This document shows positions 10,059-18,555 of a stretch of DNA of 64,000 nucleotides, in pieces; positions within the stretch are counted from its first letter, which is position 1, and every line of letters starts with the position of its first letter. The DNA is from Winogradskyella immobilis (GTDB lineage: Bacteria; Bacteroidota; Bacteroidia; Flavobacteriales; Flavobacteriaceae). The stretch is taken from assembly GCF_021887715.1 (NCBI RefSeq), contig NZ_JAIQXX010000009.1, positions 1-64,000 of the forward strand, read 5' to 3'. A program made the translations under genes and the position numbers. The notes beneath the pieces were generated by a model. It did no database searches. It had not been told where the DNA came from and saw nothing but the letters and a program-made list of their open reading frames with translations.

Positions 10059-11237
10059 TTATGAACGCTCTAACACCATTGCAGAAGCTCCGCCACCTCC
10101 ATTACAAATAGCTGCAGCACCTAGCTTAGCATCATTTTGTTCTAATACATTTATTAATGTAACTAATATCCTAGCTCCAGAGCAGCCTAAGGGATGACCT
10201 AACGAAACAGCGCCACCATTGACATTAACATTACTATCATTAAGTCCTAAAATTTTCATATTAGCTAAACCAACTACAGAGAACGCTTCATTAAACTCAA
10301 AGAAATCAATGTCGTCAATAGAAATTCCAGCTTTAGATATTGCTTTTGGTAATGCTTTTGCAGGTGCAGTTGTAAACCATTTAGGTTCTTGAGCAGCATC
10401 AGCATAGCTTTTAATTGTAGCAATAGGTGTTAAGCCTAATTCTTCGGCTTTATCTCTACTCATTAATACCATAGCTGCAGCGCCATCATTTATAGTAGAT
10501 GCATTAGCTGCAGTAACAGTACCTTCTTTTGTAAAAGCCGGCCTCAATGCAGGGATTTTTTCCATTTTAACACTAGTATATTCTTGATCTTTATCAACAA
10601 TTATAGCGTCACCACGTCTCTGTGGTACTTCTACAGGTATAACTTCGTTATTAAATTTTCCGGAATCCCAAGCTGCGGTAGATCTATTATATGATTGAAT
10701 GGCATATGCATCTTGGTCTTCTCTAGAAAACTTATGTTCTATTGCACAAGCGTCTGCACAAACTCCCATGGCATTTTTATCGTAAGCATCTACTAATCCG
10801 TCTTTTTGCATACCATCTTCAAATGTGGCAGATCCAAATTTTGTGGATGTTCTAGCATGATAGTAATGAGGGATTAAACTCATGTTTTCCATACCACCAG
10901 CAACTATAATATTTGCATCACCCAATTGAATCGACTGTGCAGCTTGCATTACAGCTTTCATGCCAGAAGCACAAACTTTATTTATAGTTGTACAAGGCAC
11001 CGAATCAGGAATGCCAGCAAAAATGGCAGCTTGTCTTGCAGGTGCTTGACCAGTACCAGCTTGCACCACATTACCCATTAATACCTCTTCAACTAATCTT
11101 GGTTCTAAATTTATTTTATTTAAAGCTGCTTTAATCGCCATAGCACCTAATTTTGGAGCTGGGATTGTAGATAATGCTCCCATAAAACTTCCTATAGGAG
11201 TTCTTACAGCAGAAACAATTACGACATCTTTATTCAT
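10059..11237 (-). CDS. Acetyl-CoA C-acetyltransferase (thiolase)
   Basis: Thiolases condense or cleave acyl-CoAs; two acetyl-CoA give acetoacetyl-CoA. All family landmarks are present in 392 residues: the nucleophile Cys89 in NKVCASGMKA, the GGMENMS motif, the EAFSVV segment, the His of GGAVSLGHPLGCSGAR and the second catalytic Cys in CNGGGGAS near the end. The nearly full C-terminal motif set fits the biosynthetic class, but a role in branched-chain amino-acid or fatty-acid breakdown cannot be excluded. It is the first gene of a probable two-gene unit with the NlpC/P60 hydrolase and is divergent from the 7TM-HD gene. Confidence 0.94.
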   Translation of the reverse strand: MNKDVVIVSAVRTPIGSFMGALSTIPAPKLGAMAIKAALNKINLEPRLVEEVLMGNVVQAGTGQAPARQAAIFAGIPDSVPCTTINKVCASGMKAVMQAAQSIQLGDANIIVAGGMENMSLIPHYYHARTSTKFGSATFEDGMQKDGLVDAYDKNAMGVCADACAIEHKFSREDQDAYAIQSYNRSTAAWDSGKFNNEVIPVEVPQRRGDAIIVDKDQEYTSVKMEKIPALRPAFTKEGTVTAANASTINDGAAAMVLMSRDKAEELGLTPIATIKSYADAAQEPKWFTTAPAKALPKAISKAGISIDDIDFFEFNEAFSVVGLANMKILGLNDSNVNVNGGAVSLGHPLGCSGARILVTLINVLEQNDAKLGAAAICNGGGGASAMVLERS

Positions 11238-11336
11238 TATAATTTATTTTAAATTTCTAGTAGCGAAATTAATCAATTTTTGAGAGAATTTAGAGTGAAA
11301 TAAAAATTATACAAGTCTTAAAATTTATATATTTAG

Positions 11337-11344
11337 TACTTTTG
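11337..11344 (+). promoter_or_regulatory. Candidate -7 promoter box of the 7TM-HD gene
   Basis: TACTTTTG fits the Bacteroidota -7 consensus TAnnTTTG. It lies only 7 bp before the ATG, so the transcript would be nearly leaderless. No convincing -33 element was seen. Confidence 0.3.
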
Positions 11345-11351
11345 GTTATAT

Positions 11352-13403
11352 ATGAAAGAACTTATTAATAAATGGTACCGCAATCATGCGTTAATTTATA
11401 AACTGCTTTTATTTTTAGCGACGACTTTATTCATTGTCTATCTATTCCCTAAAACAGGGAAATTTAAATATTCTTTTGAAAAAGGGAAACCATGGCAATC
11501 AGAAAATTTATATGCTCCTTTTGATTTTGCCATTAAAAAAACAGATCAAGAGCTAAATCTCGAAAAGGCACAGATTACTCAATCTAGCGAGATATACTTT
11601 AATATAGATTCAGAAATAAAAAATGAAGTCCTAGATAATTATTTAGAAACATTTAATATCGTTTTTAAAGACTCTGTTTCAGTACTAAATGAAAGATTCT
11701 CACTCTTTGAAAAAGGACAAAACGCTATAAATGAATATTATAAATATGGAATTTTAAATTCAGTATATGCATATGATAGTGAACGTACCGTAATTTTAAT
11801 TGAAAATAACATTCAAAAAGAAAAAATTCAATTTAAAGATTTATATAAGCAAAGTGAAATAAGGTCTAGTATAGAAAACATACTGAATGATGGATCTCTT
11901 TATATATATAAAGATGATTTTGTGTCTTTATTTTTTGATATAATAAAACCTAACATAACTATAAATAAATCGTTAACAGACAATTTACTTGAAGAAGAAC
12001 TTTCAAAAATATCACCTACAAGAGGCAGTATAATTAATGGAACACTTATAATCTCTAAAGGGCAAGTTGTAGAAGATGAGCAATTTAATATTTTATCATC
12101 CTTAAAAACAGAATATGAATCTCAAGTATGGAATACTGCAAATTATAATTGGGTTTTATTTGCTTACACGCTTTTGGTTGCGTTAACACTATTGATGTTA
12201 TTACTGTTTTTAAAAAAATATAGATTAGATGTGTTTTCGAACAATACTAAAGTAACATTTATATTTTTCAATATAGTTGTTATGATAGTATTGACAACGT
12301 TAGTTATTAATTATAATTCTCAATACCTATATGTTGTTCCTTTATGTATACTTCCACTAGTTTTAAAAGCTTTTTTTGATGCTAGATTAGGTCTTTTTGC
12401 TCATGTACTTACGGTGTTGCTTTTAGGGTTTATTGTGCCTAACAGTTATGAGTATATGTTTTTACAAATTATAGCAGGTATCGTAACGATTCTTACTGTA
12501 TCTGAATTATATAAAAGAGCTAATTTATTTATCTCTGTAGGCCAAATAACATTAATTTATATTATAGCCTATTTTGCTTTTTTTGTAATACATGAAGGGC
12601 AAATTACAACGCTTAAATTAGATACATTTGGGTTATTTGTTTTATGTGGTTTAGCTACACTATTTGTTCAGCCATTAATTTATATATATGAAAAGATTTT
12701 TGGTTTAGTATCTGATGTCTCTTTATTAGAATTATCGGACACCAATACAAAGCTTTTAAAAGAATTATCAAATAAAGCACCAGGGACTTTCCATCATTCA
12801 TTAAATGTAGCAAACTTGGCAGAAGCATCTGCTAATGAAATTGGTGCTAATGCAATGTTAGTTAGAGTAGGAGCATTATACCATGATATTGGCAAAATGA
12901 AAAACCCAACATATTTTACAGAGAATCAATCTACAGGTATTAATCCTCATGAAGAGTTATCTTCAAAAGAAAGTTCAGATATTATAATAAACCATGTATT
13001 AGACGGAATAGAAATTGCTAAAAAGAATAATCTCCCAGATCGAGTTATAGATTTTATTCGTACGCATCATGGAACAAGCGTTGTATATTATTTTTATATG
13101 AAAGAAAAGACTTTAGATGATAAAACTATGGTATCTGATTTTTCATATCCAGGACCAAAACCGTTTAGTAAAGAAACAGCCATTTTAATGATGTGTGATA
13201 GTGTAGAGGCTGCTTCTAAAAGTTTAAAAGCTCCTACCAGTTCTAAGATTAATGATTTTGTAGAAAATATTATTAATAAACAAATGGATATGGGGCAATT
13301 TTTAAATGCTGATATTACGTTTAAAGAGATTCAAGCTATAAAGAAAGTCCTTAAATTAAAACTTGCAAATATTTATCATTTGCGTATTGAATATCCAGAA
13401 TAA
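11352..13403 (+). CDS. 7TM-HD family membrane phosphohydrolase (PgpH-like)
   Basis: The 683-residue protein has an N-terminal membrane anchor (about 15-32), an extracytoplasmic segment to about residue 265, a block of hydrophobic helices (about 270-450) and a cytoplasmic HD domain. The HD metal ligands are visible: HHSLNVANLAE, then ALYHDIGKM (the HD pair), and later RTHHGTSVVYYF. This is the 7TMR-HDED plus 7TM plus HD architecture of PgpH, a c-di-AMP phosphodiesterase in Listeria and other bacteria. By analogy it would degrade cyclic di-AMP in response to an outside signal; substrate specificity is inferred. It is transcribed alone, away from the thiolase, and ends at a terminator shared with the convergent lipoprotein gene. 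Confidence 0.92.
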   Translation: MKELINKWYRNHALIYKLLLFLATTLFIVYLFPKTGKFKYSFEKGKPWQSENLYAPFDFAIKKTDQELNLEKAQITQSSEIYFNIDSEIKNEVLDNYLETFNIVFKDSVSVLNERFSLFEKGQNAINEYYKYGILNSVYAYDSERTVILIENNIQKEKIQFKDLYKQSEIRSSIENILNDGSLYIYKDDFVSLFFDIIKPNITINKSLTDNLLEEELSKISPTRGSIINGTLIISKGQVVEDEQFNILSSLKTEYESQVWNTANYNWVLFAYTLLVALTLLMLLLFLKKYRLDVFSNNTKVTFIFFNIVVMIVLTTLVINYNSQYLYVVPLCILPLVLKAFFDARLGLFAHVLTVLLLGFIVPNSYEYMFLQIIAGIVTILTVSELYKRANLFISVGQITLIYIIAYFAFFVIHEGQITTLKLDTFGLFVLCGLATLFVQPLIYIYEKIFGLVSDVSLLELSDTNTKLLKELSNKAPGTFHHSLNVANLAEASANEIGANAMLVRVGALYHDIGKMKNPTYFTENQSTGINPHEELSSKESSDIIINHVLDGIEIAKKNNLPDRVIDFIRTHHGTSVVYYFYMKEKTLDDKTMVSDFSYPGPKPFSKETAILMMCDSVEAASKSLKAPTSSKINDFVENIINKQMDMGQFLNADITFKEIQAIKKVLKLKLANIYHLRIEYPE

Positions 13404-13404
13404 A

Positions 13405-13437
13405 AAAAACCTATTAAATAATTTTAGTAGGCTTTTC
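13405..13437. terminator. Terminator between the 7TM-HD and TlpA-like genes
   Basis: An inverted repeat (AAACCTATTAAA with TTTAGTAGGCTT, G-T pairs allowed) has an A run before and TTTT after it. It lies between two convergent stop codons. Confidence 0.7.
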
Positions 13438-13460
13438 TATATACTATGTATGTTAGTGTG

Positions 13461-14612
13461 TTAATTTAAGAGTTCAGCAACTTTGAGTTCTAGAGCTTTA
13501 CCTCTTAGATTTTTTGCAATTATAGCACCTTTATCATCTAAAATAAACATAGCAGGAATAGCGTTAACATTGTACGATTGCGCTATTTTATCAAAGTAAG
13601 TTAAATTTGAAACATGATTCCAAGTTAATTTATCATCTTCAATAGCCTTTATCCATGCTTCTTTAGGGTTTTGTTGACCGCGACGACCATCTAGCGAAAC
13701 ACCAATAATTTCTAGCCCTTTATCGTGATATTGGTCATATATTTTTACTAGGTTAGGGTTTTCTCTTCGGCATGGCCCACACCAAGCCGCCCAAAAATCT
13801 ATGATAGTAATTTTACCTTTACTATACACCTCAGATATAGCCAGTTCTTTCCCTTCAGGATCTGGTGCAGAAAACGGAGGTGCTATTGCACCAATAGCTG
13901 TGTTTTTTTGTGCTTCTATTTTGGCTATAGTTTGCTCGATAATACTCTTTATTGTGATCCCTTTTTGTGTGATTTTTACAGATTGATCTAAGTTATCAAA
14001 GAGAGTTTTAATTTTAGGATAATCAGCATTTGCAACACGTAATTGTGATTGAAAAATTTCTAAAACAGTATTACTATTACTATGTTCTTCAATAAAATCA
14101 AATGGATAATTTGCTAATTTTTCTTGCAATTTTTCAAGCACAACTTTATCAGACTTCATATTAACCGAATCTCTTAAAAATTGTGCATCACTATAGTTTT
14201 TACTTACGGTATTTAAATCTTCTTTAATTTTATTTAAAGTAGTATTAAATTCATGTAATAAATCATGTGAATCGGATCCTGATAATATAGAATTACTTAA
14301 TATTTTTTTATCAACATCTAAGGTCATTTTTGTATTCTCAATCATTAAAGGGATGCGTCCTGGTGATCCATTCATGGTAAGGAAATAAAGTTTAGGATAA
14401 GGTACTTTTCCATTAAAAGTAAAAGATCCATTTAATACTATAGCAGTATCAACAGGCACAGGTCTGCCTCTTTGATCCAATTCATTTAAATACACTCGTA
14501 TACCATTGTAGACATCTTTAGCAGTACCTTCAATAATGTAATCTGTTCTAACTTCTTTTTGACATGAAGACATCATTATGCCAATAAGAATAATAGGAAG
14601 CAACTTTTTCAT
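13461..14612 (-). CDS. TlpA-like thioredoxin-fold lipoprotein with DUF4369-like domain
   Basis: The protein (383 aa) begins with a lipoprotein signal (MKKLLPIILIGIMMSSC, lipid-modified Cys17). Residues about 25-120 look like the DUF4369 beta domain common in Bacteroidota (IIEGTAKDVYNGIRVYL). A helical linker follows, then a thioredoxin/AhpC-TSA domain with the redox motif WCGPC in DFWAAWCGPCRREN and a later cis-Pro region (NAIPAMFILDD). It probably reduces or isomerises disulfides of exported proteins in the periplasm. The substrate is unknown; the Cys-rich T9SS proteins in this window are possible clients, but that is inference. It is monocistronic. Confidence 0.92.
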   Translation of the reverse strand: MKKLLPIILIGIMMSSCQKEVRTDYIIEGTAKDVYNGIRVYLNELDQRGRPVPVDTAIVLNGSFTFNGKVPYPKLYFLTMNGSPGRIPLMIENTKMTLDVDKKILSNSILSGSDSHDLLHEFNTTLNKIKEDLNTVSKNYSDAQFLRDSVNMKSDKVVLEKLQEKLANYPFDFIEEHSNSNTVLEIFQSQLRVANADYPKIKTLFDNLDQSVKITQKGITIKSIIEQTIAKIEAQKNTAIGAIAPPFSAPDPEGKELAISEVYSKGKITIIDFWAAWCGPCRRENPNLVKIYDQYHDKGLEIIGVSLDGRRGQQNPKEAWIKAIEDDKLTWNHVSNLTYFDKIAQSYNVNAIPAMFILDDKGAIIAKNLRGKALELKVAELLN

Positions 14613-14728
14613 TTTTCATAGTTTTGAGATGTACAAATATAAAAAGTAAGTTGAAAGTTTTACACTTGCAAGTGTAAATTATATCATAAAAAGAATTCAA
14701 TATCAATGTAGACTTATAATATTTGCAA

Positions 14729-14736
14729 TATTTTTG
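14729..14736 (+). promoter_or_regulatory. Candidate -7 promoter box of mnmE
   Basis: TATTTTTG matches TAnnTTTG and lies 14 bp before the start codon. The -33 element is not clear. Confidence 0.35.
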
Positions 14737-14750
14737 TAAAAAGATTTGTT

Positions 14751-16142
14751 ATGCTTCAAAATGATACAATTGTAGCTTTAGCTACTGCCTCTGGTACAGG
14801 AGCTATAGCAGTTATTAGACTTTCTGGAGTTGATGCTATAAGTATAACAGATTCTTGTTTTCGTTCTATAAAAAAAACGAAACAATTAAAAGATCAAAAA
14901 ACGCATACTATTCATTTAGGACATATAATTGATAGAGATAGAGTTGTAGATGAAGTTTTAGTAACTGTTTTTAAAGGTCCAAATTCATATACTGGCGAGG
15001 ACGTTATAGAAATTTCTTGTCACGGATCATCATATATTCAACAAGAAATCATTCAATTGTTTTTACGAAGTGGCTGCAGAATGGCAACCGCAGGTGAGTT
15101 TACCTTACGTGCGTTTTTAAATGGTAAGTTAGATTTAAGTCAAGCTGAAGCAGTTGCAGATTTAATATCTAGTGATAATGAAGCATCTCACCAAATTGCT
15201 ATGCAGCAAATGCGTGGAGGTTTTTCTTCAGAAATCGCTAAGTTACGTGAAGAGTTATTAAACTTTGCGTCTTTAATAGAGCTAGAACTCGATTTTGCTG
15301 AAGAAGATGTTGAATTTGCAGATAGAACACAATTTAAAGAATTGATAGAACGTATCGGTTTTGTTTTAAAACGTCTCATTGATTCGTTTGCAGTAGGAAA
15401 TGTCATTAAAAATGGGATTCCTATAGCTATTGTTGGTGAGCCAAATGTTGGGAAATCAACATTATTAAATGCTTTATTAAATGAAGATAGAGCGATTGTT
15501 TCTGAAATAGCTGGTACAACGAGAGATACTATTGAAGATGAAATCTCAATTGGAGGCATAGGTTTTCGATTTATTGATACTGCAGGAATCCGAGAAACCA
15601 AAGATGTTGTGGAATCTATTGGAATTAAAAAAACTTTTGAAAAAATAGAACAGTCACAGGTAACTATCTATCTTTTTGATGCTCAAAAAAATATTGATAA
15701 TCTCGAAGCTGTAAGAATTGAGATTGAAAAAATAAGAAATAGATACCCTCAAAAACCTTTATTAGTTATCGCAAACAAAATAGATACACTAACTGACACG
15801 CAACTTTCTGAAATAAATAAAACTATAGTAGATGTACTTATGCTATCTGCTAAAACAGGTTTTGGAGTTGAAGAATTAACCAATTCACTTCTTAATCTTA
15901 TTAACACAGGTGCACTTCGTAATAATGAGACTATTGTTGCAAATTCTCGTCATTACGATGCTTTATTAAAAGCTTTTGAAGAAACTCAGAAAGTGAGCTA
16001 CGGTTTAGACTCAGGACTTTCTGGCGACTTATTGGCTATAGATATTAGACAAGCATTATATCATTTTGGTGAGATTACAGGTGAAATAACTACAGATGAT
16101 TTATTAGGTAATATTTTTGCTAATTTTTGTATCGGTAAATAG
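14751..16142 (+). CDS. mnmE: tRNA modification GTPase MnmE (TrmE)
   Basis: MnmE works with MnmG to place (carboxymethyl)aminomethyl groups on U34 of certain tRNAs. The 463 residues show the three expected parts: an N-terminal tetrahydrofolate-binding domain (about 1-120, with GEFTLRAFLNGKLDLSQAEA), a helical domain, and an inserted G domain with G1 GEPNVGKS, TTRDT, DTAGIRET and the G4 motif NKID. The chain ends in the family signature CIGK, whose Cys is needed for the modification. Length is typical. It is transcribed alone with its own terminator downstream. Confidence 0.97.
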   Translation: MLQNDTIVALATASGTGAIAVIRLSGVDAISITDSCFRSIKKTKQLKDQKTHTIHLGHIIDRDRVVDEVLVTVFKGPNSYTGEDVIEISCHGSSYIQQEIIQLFLRSGCRMATAGEFTLRAFLNGKLDLSQAEAVADLISSDNEASHQIAMQQMRGGFSSEIAKLREELLNFASLIELELDFAEEDVEFADRTQFKELIERIGFVLKRLIDSFAVGNVIKNGIPIAIVGEPNVGKSTLLNALLNEDRAIVSEIAGTTRDTIEDEISIGGIGFRFIDTAGIRETKDVVESIGIKKTFEKIEQSQVTIYLFDAQKNIDNLEAVRIEIEKIRNRYPQKPLLVIANKIDTLTDTQLSEINKTIVDVLMLSAKTGFGVEELTNSLLNLINTGALRNNETIVANSRHYDALLKAFEETQKVSYGLDSGLSGDLLAIDIRQALYHFGEITGEITTDDLLGNIFANFCIGK

Positions 16143-16204
16143 AAAACGTCTAAGCATTCATAAATAGAAATGCACTGATGTTAATTCAATTAATTTACTA
16201 CTTT

Positions 16205-16240
16205 AAAAAGCAATTCTCTCATTGAATATCCTTGCTTTTT
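16205..16240 (+). terminator. Probable terminator of mnmE
   Basis: A 9-bp stem (AAAAAGCAA with TTGCTTTTT) encloses an 18-nt loop and ends in five T. The long loop makes it weaker than the other terminators here. Confidence 0.5.
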
Positions 16241-16256
16241 ATATACATTAAAATCA

Positions 16257-16293
16257 AATTAATCGTCAAAACGCTTGTTTTTGACGATTAATT
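16257..16293. promoter_or_regulatory. Perfect 15-bp inverted repeat, candidate operator
   Basis: AATTAATCGTCAAAA is followed by the loop CGCTTGT and then its exact complement. No T run follows, so it does not look like a terminator. It covers the -33 region of the promoter for the next gene, a position suited to a repressor or activator. It could also form an RNA hairpin if transcribed from upstream. Confidence 0.55.
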
Positions 16294-16304
16294 ACATAAA
16301 TTTG
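16275..16304 (+). promoter_or_regulatory. Promoter with Bacteroidota-type -33 and -7 elements
   Basis: TTG at 16275-16277 is separated by 19 bp from TAAATTTG at 16297-16304, matching the TTG-N19-TAnnTTTG consensus. The box ends 25 bp before the next start codon. It overlaps the palindrome at 16257-16293. Confidence 0.55.
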
Positions 16305-16329
16305 TAATATAACCCCATACAACCTACTT

Positions 16330-16770
16330 ATGAAAATTAAAATTATTCTATTCAGTTTACTCTTAGCTGTTAATATTGGCTTTGCACAAAAAAAGAAAGA
16401 CCCTAAGAGTATTATCGATCGAGATGTAAGTATATCGAAATACCATAGTTTAGATGATCTTCAAAGCATGAAAAAAGGTGAACTTTTAGTTTTATACAGA
16501 GAACGTATACAGAGTATCGTAAAAATTTTACCATATATAGCATTTGCTACTAAACCAGGAGTTACGATGTCTACTTTGGGAATACCTGATAATAATGATA
16601 ATAAAAAAACTTTAGTAAAACAGCACAAAGCTAGTGATGAATTTCTTGAAAATACGTTAGATTTTCAGAGTGTAATATTGCCTTATTCAGATACAGATAA
16701 ATTAATTGCAGCAATTTTATTCTATGAAGAAACATTAAAATCATTACATGAGTACAATGATTTTAATTAA
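16330..16770 (+). CDS. Small exported protein of unknown function
   Basis: I do not recognise this 146-residue protein. It starts with a signal peptide ending near residue 20 (MKIKIILFSLLLAVNIGFAQ), followed by a Lys-rich patch. The mature part looks mostly helical, with segments such as SLDDLQSMKKGELLVLYRER and DKLIAAILFYEETLKSLHEY. There is no cysteine, no membrane segment after the signal and no sorting domain, so it is probably periplasmic. It has its own promoter, overlapped by a long palindrome, and its own strong terminator. It is therefore a single-gene unit that may be regulated. Confidence 0.75.
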   Translation: MKIKIILFSLLLAVNIGFAQKKKDPKSIIDRDVSISKYHSLDDLQSMKKGELLVLYRERIQSIVKILPYIAFATKPGVTMSTLGIPDNNDNKKTLVKQHKASDEFLENTLDFQSVILPYSDTDKLIAAILFYEETLKSLHEYNDFN

Positions 16771-16801
16771 AGTTTATTAGATAATTCTTAATATAAAATT
16801 T

Positions 16802-16832
16802 AAGTCAATGTTAATTAACATTGACTTTTTTT
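16802..16832 (+). terminator. Strong terminator after the small exported protein
   Basis: The 26-bp perfect palindrome AAGTCAATGTTAA with its complement is followed by a T run. The remainder of this 306-bp gap (16771-17076) is very AT-rich. I see no gene or clear promoter in it. Confidence 0.85.
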
Positions 16833-17076
16833 ATGTGATAGTTTTTATACTAATTGATTAATTTTTAATGCTATAAGTTATTAATAAGTCCTATTAATCG
16901 TTATTTTTACAAATCATTTAAACGAAGATATTTGCGTTTAATCTATTTTATTTTATTTAAAATTAAAATTTTAAGCATTTCATCGAAAAAATTGGTATTT
17001 TGTAGTGTTCGCTTATATATTTGGTAAAGACAATAAGATTAATACTTATTTAATGTCTAACAAATTATATAAGCTT

Positions 17077-18402
17077 ATGAAAAAAAATACTCTTATAACA
17101 TTACTTACTGTATTTACTTTTTTTTGTGCTAATGCTCAACAAGAAAAAGGGATATTCGGTATTAATAATTGGTTGCATAATTGGACAGATTTTCAATCTA
17201 ATACAGCTACTTATAATGAGCCTACTGAAATTTTAACAGGGCATATATCTAAAGATATTAAATTATCTAAAAAATATGTTTATTTATTGCTGGGTAATGT
17301 ATTTGTGACGGATAGTGTAACAATTTCTATAGAACCAGGTACGGTTATTATAGGAGACTATGCTACAAAAGGATCGTTAACAATTTCTAAAGGGGCTACA
17401 ATAATAGCTAATGGTACAGAAACAGATCCTATTGTTTTTACTTCAAATAGAAGTAGAAAACGCCAAGGAGATTGGGGCGGATTAATAATTCTTGGTGATG
17501 CCCCAACCAATAAATTTGGGAATGGATCATTATCTAACCTATATTCTAATCTCTCAACAAAGTCATATCAATACACAAATTATGGAGGTGAAAACCTAGA
17601 AAGTAGTTCAGGTGTATTACGTTTTGTAAGAATTGAGTATGCTGGTAAAAGAACTTCAAAAGATAACTATTTTAATGCATTAACACTAGCAGGTGTTGGT
17701 AGTAAAACGGTAATAGAAAACATTATGGTAAGTTATTCTGAGAGTAATTCGTTTGAAATACTTGGAGGTAAAACAAACTTATACAAACTTGTGTCATACA
17801 AAGCAGGTAGTGCCGATTTTAAATTCAACTTTGGCGCCCAAAGCCATATCCAGAATTCACTGGCAATACGCACACCATATACATCTAATAGTAACGGACC
17901 TAGATGCATGCAGTTATTTTCTTACGATAAATCAAGTGAAGTAGATTTTACAAAAAAAGGTACTTCAGTAATTGCAGAAAATATAACACTGTTTAACTGG
18001 TCAGAAGATTTAGAAGCAGATTTAGATAAAGATCTTATTGCAGAAGCATTATATGTTGGTAATAATACAACAATAGATATGAGCAAAAGTGTTATTTCTG
18101 GTTTTAATCCTGCAATTATATTAGATGATCAGATTAAAATAAATCAAGAAAGTTTAGAACAAATTAAATTTTCTGAAATGTATTTTAATAATTGTAGAGG
18201 AAATATCTTTTTAGAAAACAATTCTAATAATGCAGATCTAGAGAATTGGTATGGAAATCTATCTTTTTTCAATGTATACTCTAAAGGTAAAGATTCTGAA
18301 ACTTTTATAAATATACTGAACACTAAACTACCAGATTTTAGATTAAGGATTAATAAAATAATAGCAACAAATGATTATGAAGATGATGATAATGATGATT
18401 AA
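17077..18402 (+). CDS. Exported beta-helix-like protein upstream of the spr genes
   Basis: The ATG at 17077 gives a clean signal peptide (MKKNTLITLLTVFTFFCANAQ). Longer starts at 17053 (ATG) or 17005 (GTG) would bury it. The mature 420 residues carry short beta-rich repeats: VTISIEPGTVIIGDYATKGS, LTISKGATIIANGTETDPIV, then a QGDWGGLIILGDAP motif. This is the pattern of Bacteroidota surface proteins predicted to fold as right-handed beta helices. The end is acidic (DYEDDDNDD), and no T9SS sorting domain is obvious. It lies on the same strand 153 bp before sprC with no terminator between, so it may open the spr operon. The function is unknown. Confidence 0.75.
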   Translation: MKKNTLITLLTVFTFFCANAQQEKGIFGINNWLHNWTDFQSNTATYNEPTEILTGHISKDIKLSKKYVYLLLGNVFVTDSVTISIEPGTVIIGDYATKGSLTISKGATIIANGTETDPIVFTSNRSRKRQGDWGGLIILGDAPTNKFGNGSLSNLYSNLSTKSYQYTNYGGENLESSSGVLRFVRIEYAGKRTSKDNYFNALTLAGVGSKTVIENIMVSYSESNSFEILGGKTNLYKLVSYKAGSADFKFNFGAQSHIQNSLAIRTPYTSNSNGPRCMQLFSYDKSSEVDFTKKGTSVIAENITLFNWSEDLEADLDKDLIAEALYVGNNTTIDMSKSVISGFNPAIILDDQIKINQESLEQIKFSEMYFNNCRGNIFLENNSNNADLENWYGNLSFFNVYSKGKDSETFINILNTKLPDFRLRINKIIATNDYEDDDNDD

Positions 18403-18423
18403 TATAAGAGCTTATAAAGTAAA

Positions 18424-18493
18424 TAAACGTTAACCATACATTTAAAGAAAACAGATCAACGTTTAATCTCTCATAAGCGTATTTCTTAAATGT
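18424..18493 (+). other. Leader region with overlapping inverted repeats before sprC
   Basis: Two interleaved complementary pairs are visible: TAAACGTT (18424-18431) with AACGTTTA (18458-18465), and ACATTTAAAGAAA (18438-18450) with TTTCTTAAATGT (18482-18493, one bulge). They cannot all pair at once, so alternative RNA folds are possible. No T run follows. Chance in AT-rich DNA cannot be excluded. Confidence 0.25.
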
Positions 18494-18555
18494 AATAATA
18501 ACTCGTATAGGTTTAATAGATGTCGTAGCACACTATGTGTTAGGGTTAGATATTT

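Noticed and set aside
15188-15601. 137-codon minus-strand open frame opposite mnmE
   Set aside because: It lies inside the GTPase domain of mnmE, has a composition typical of reverse translations and no plausible start context.
17005-17076. Upstream GTG or ATG start for the beta-helix-like protein
   Set aside because: These add 8 to 24 residues before a good signal peptide that starts cleanly at 17077.
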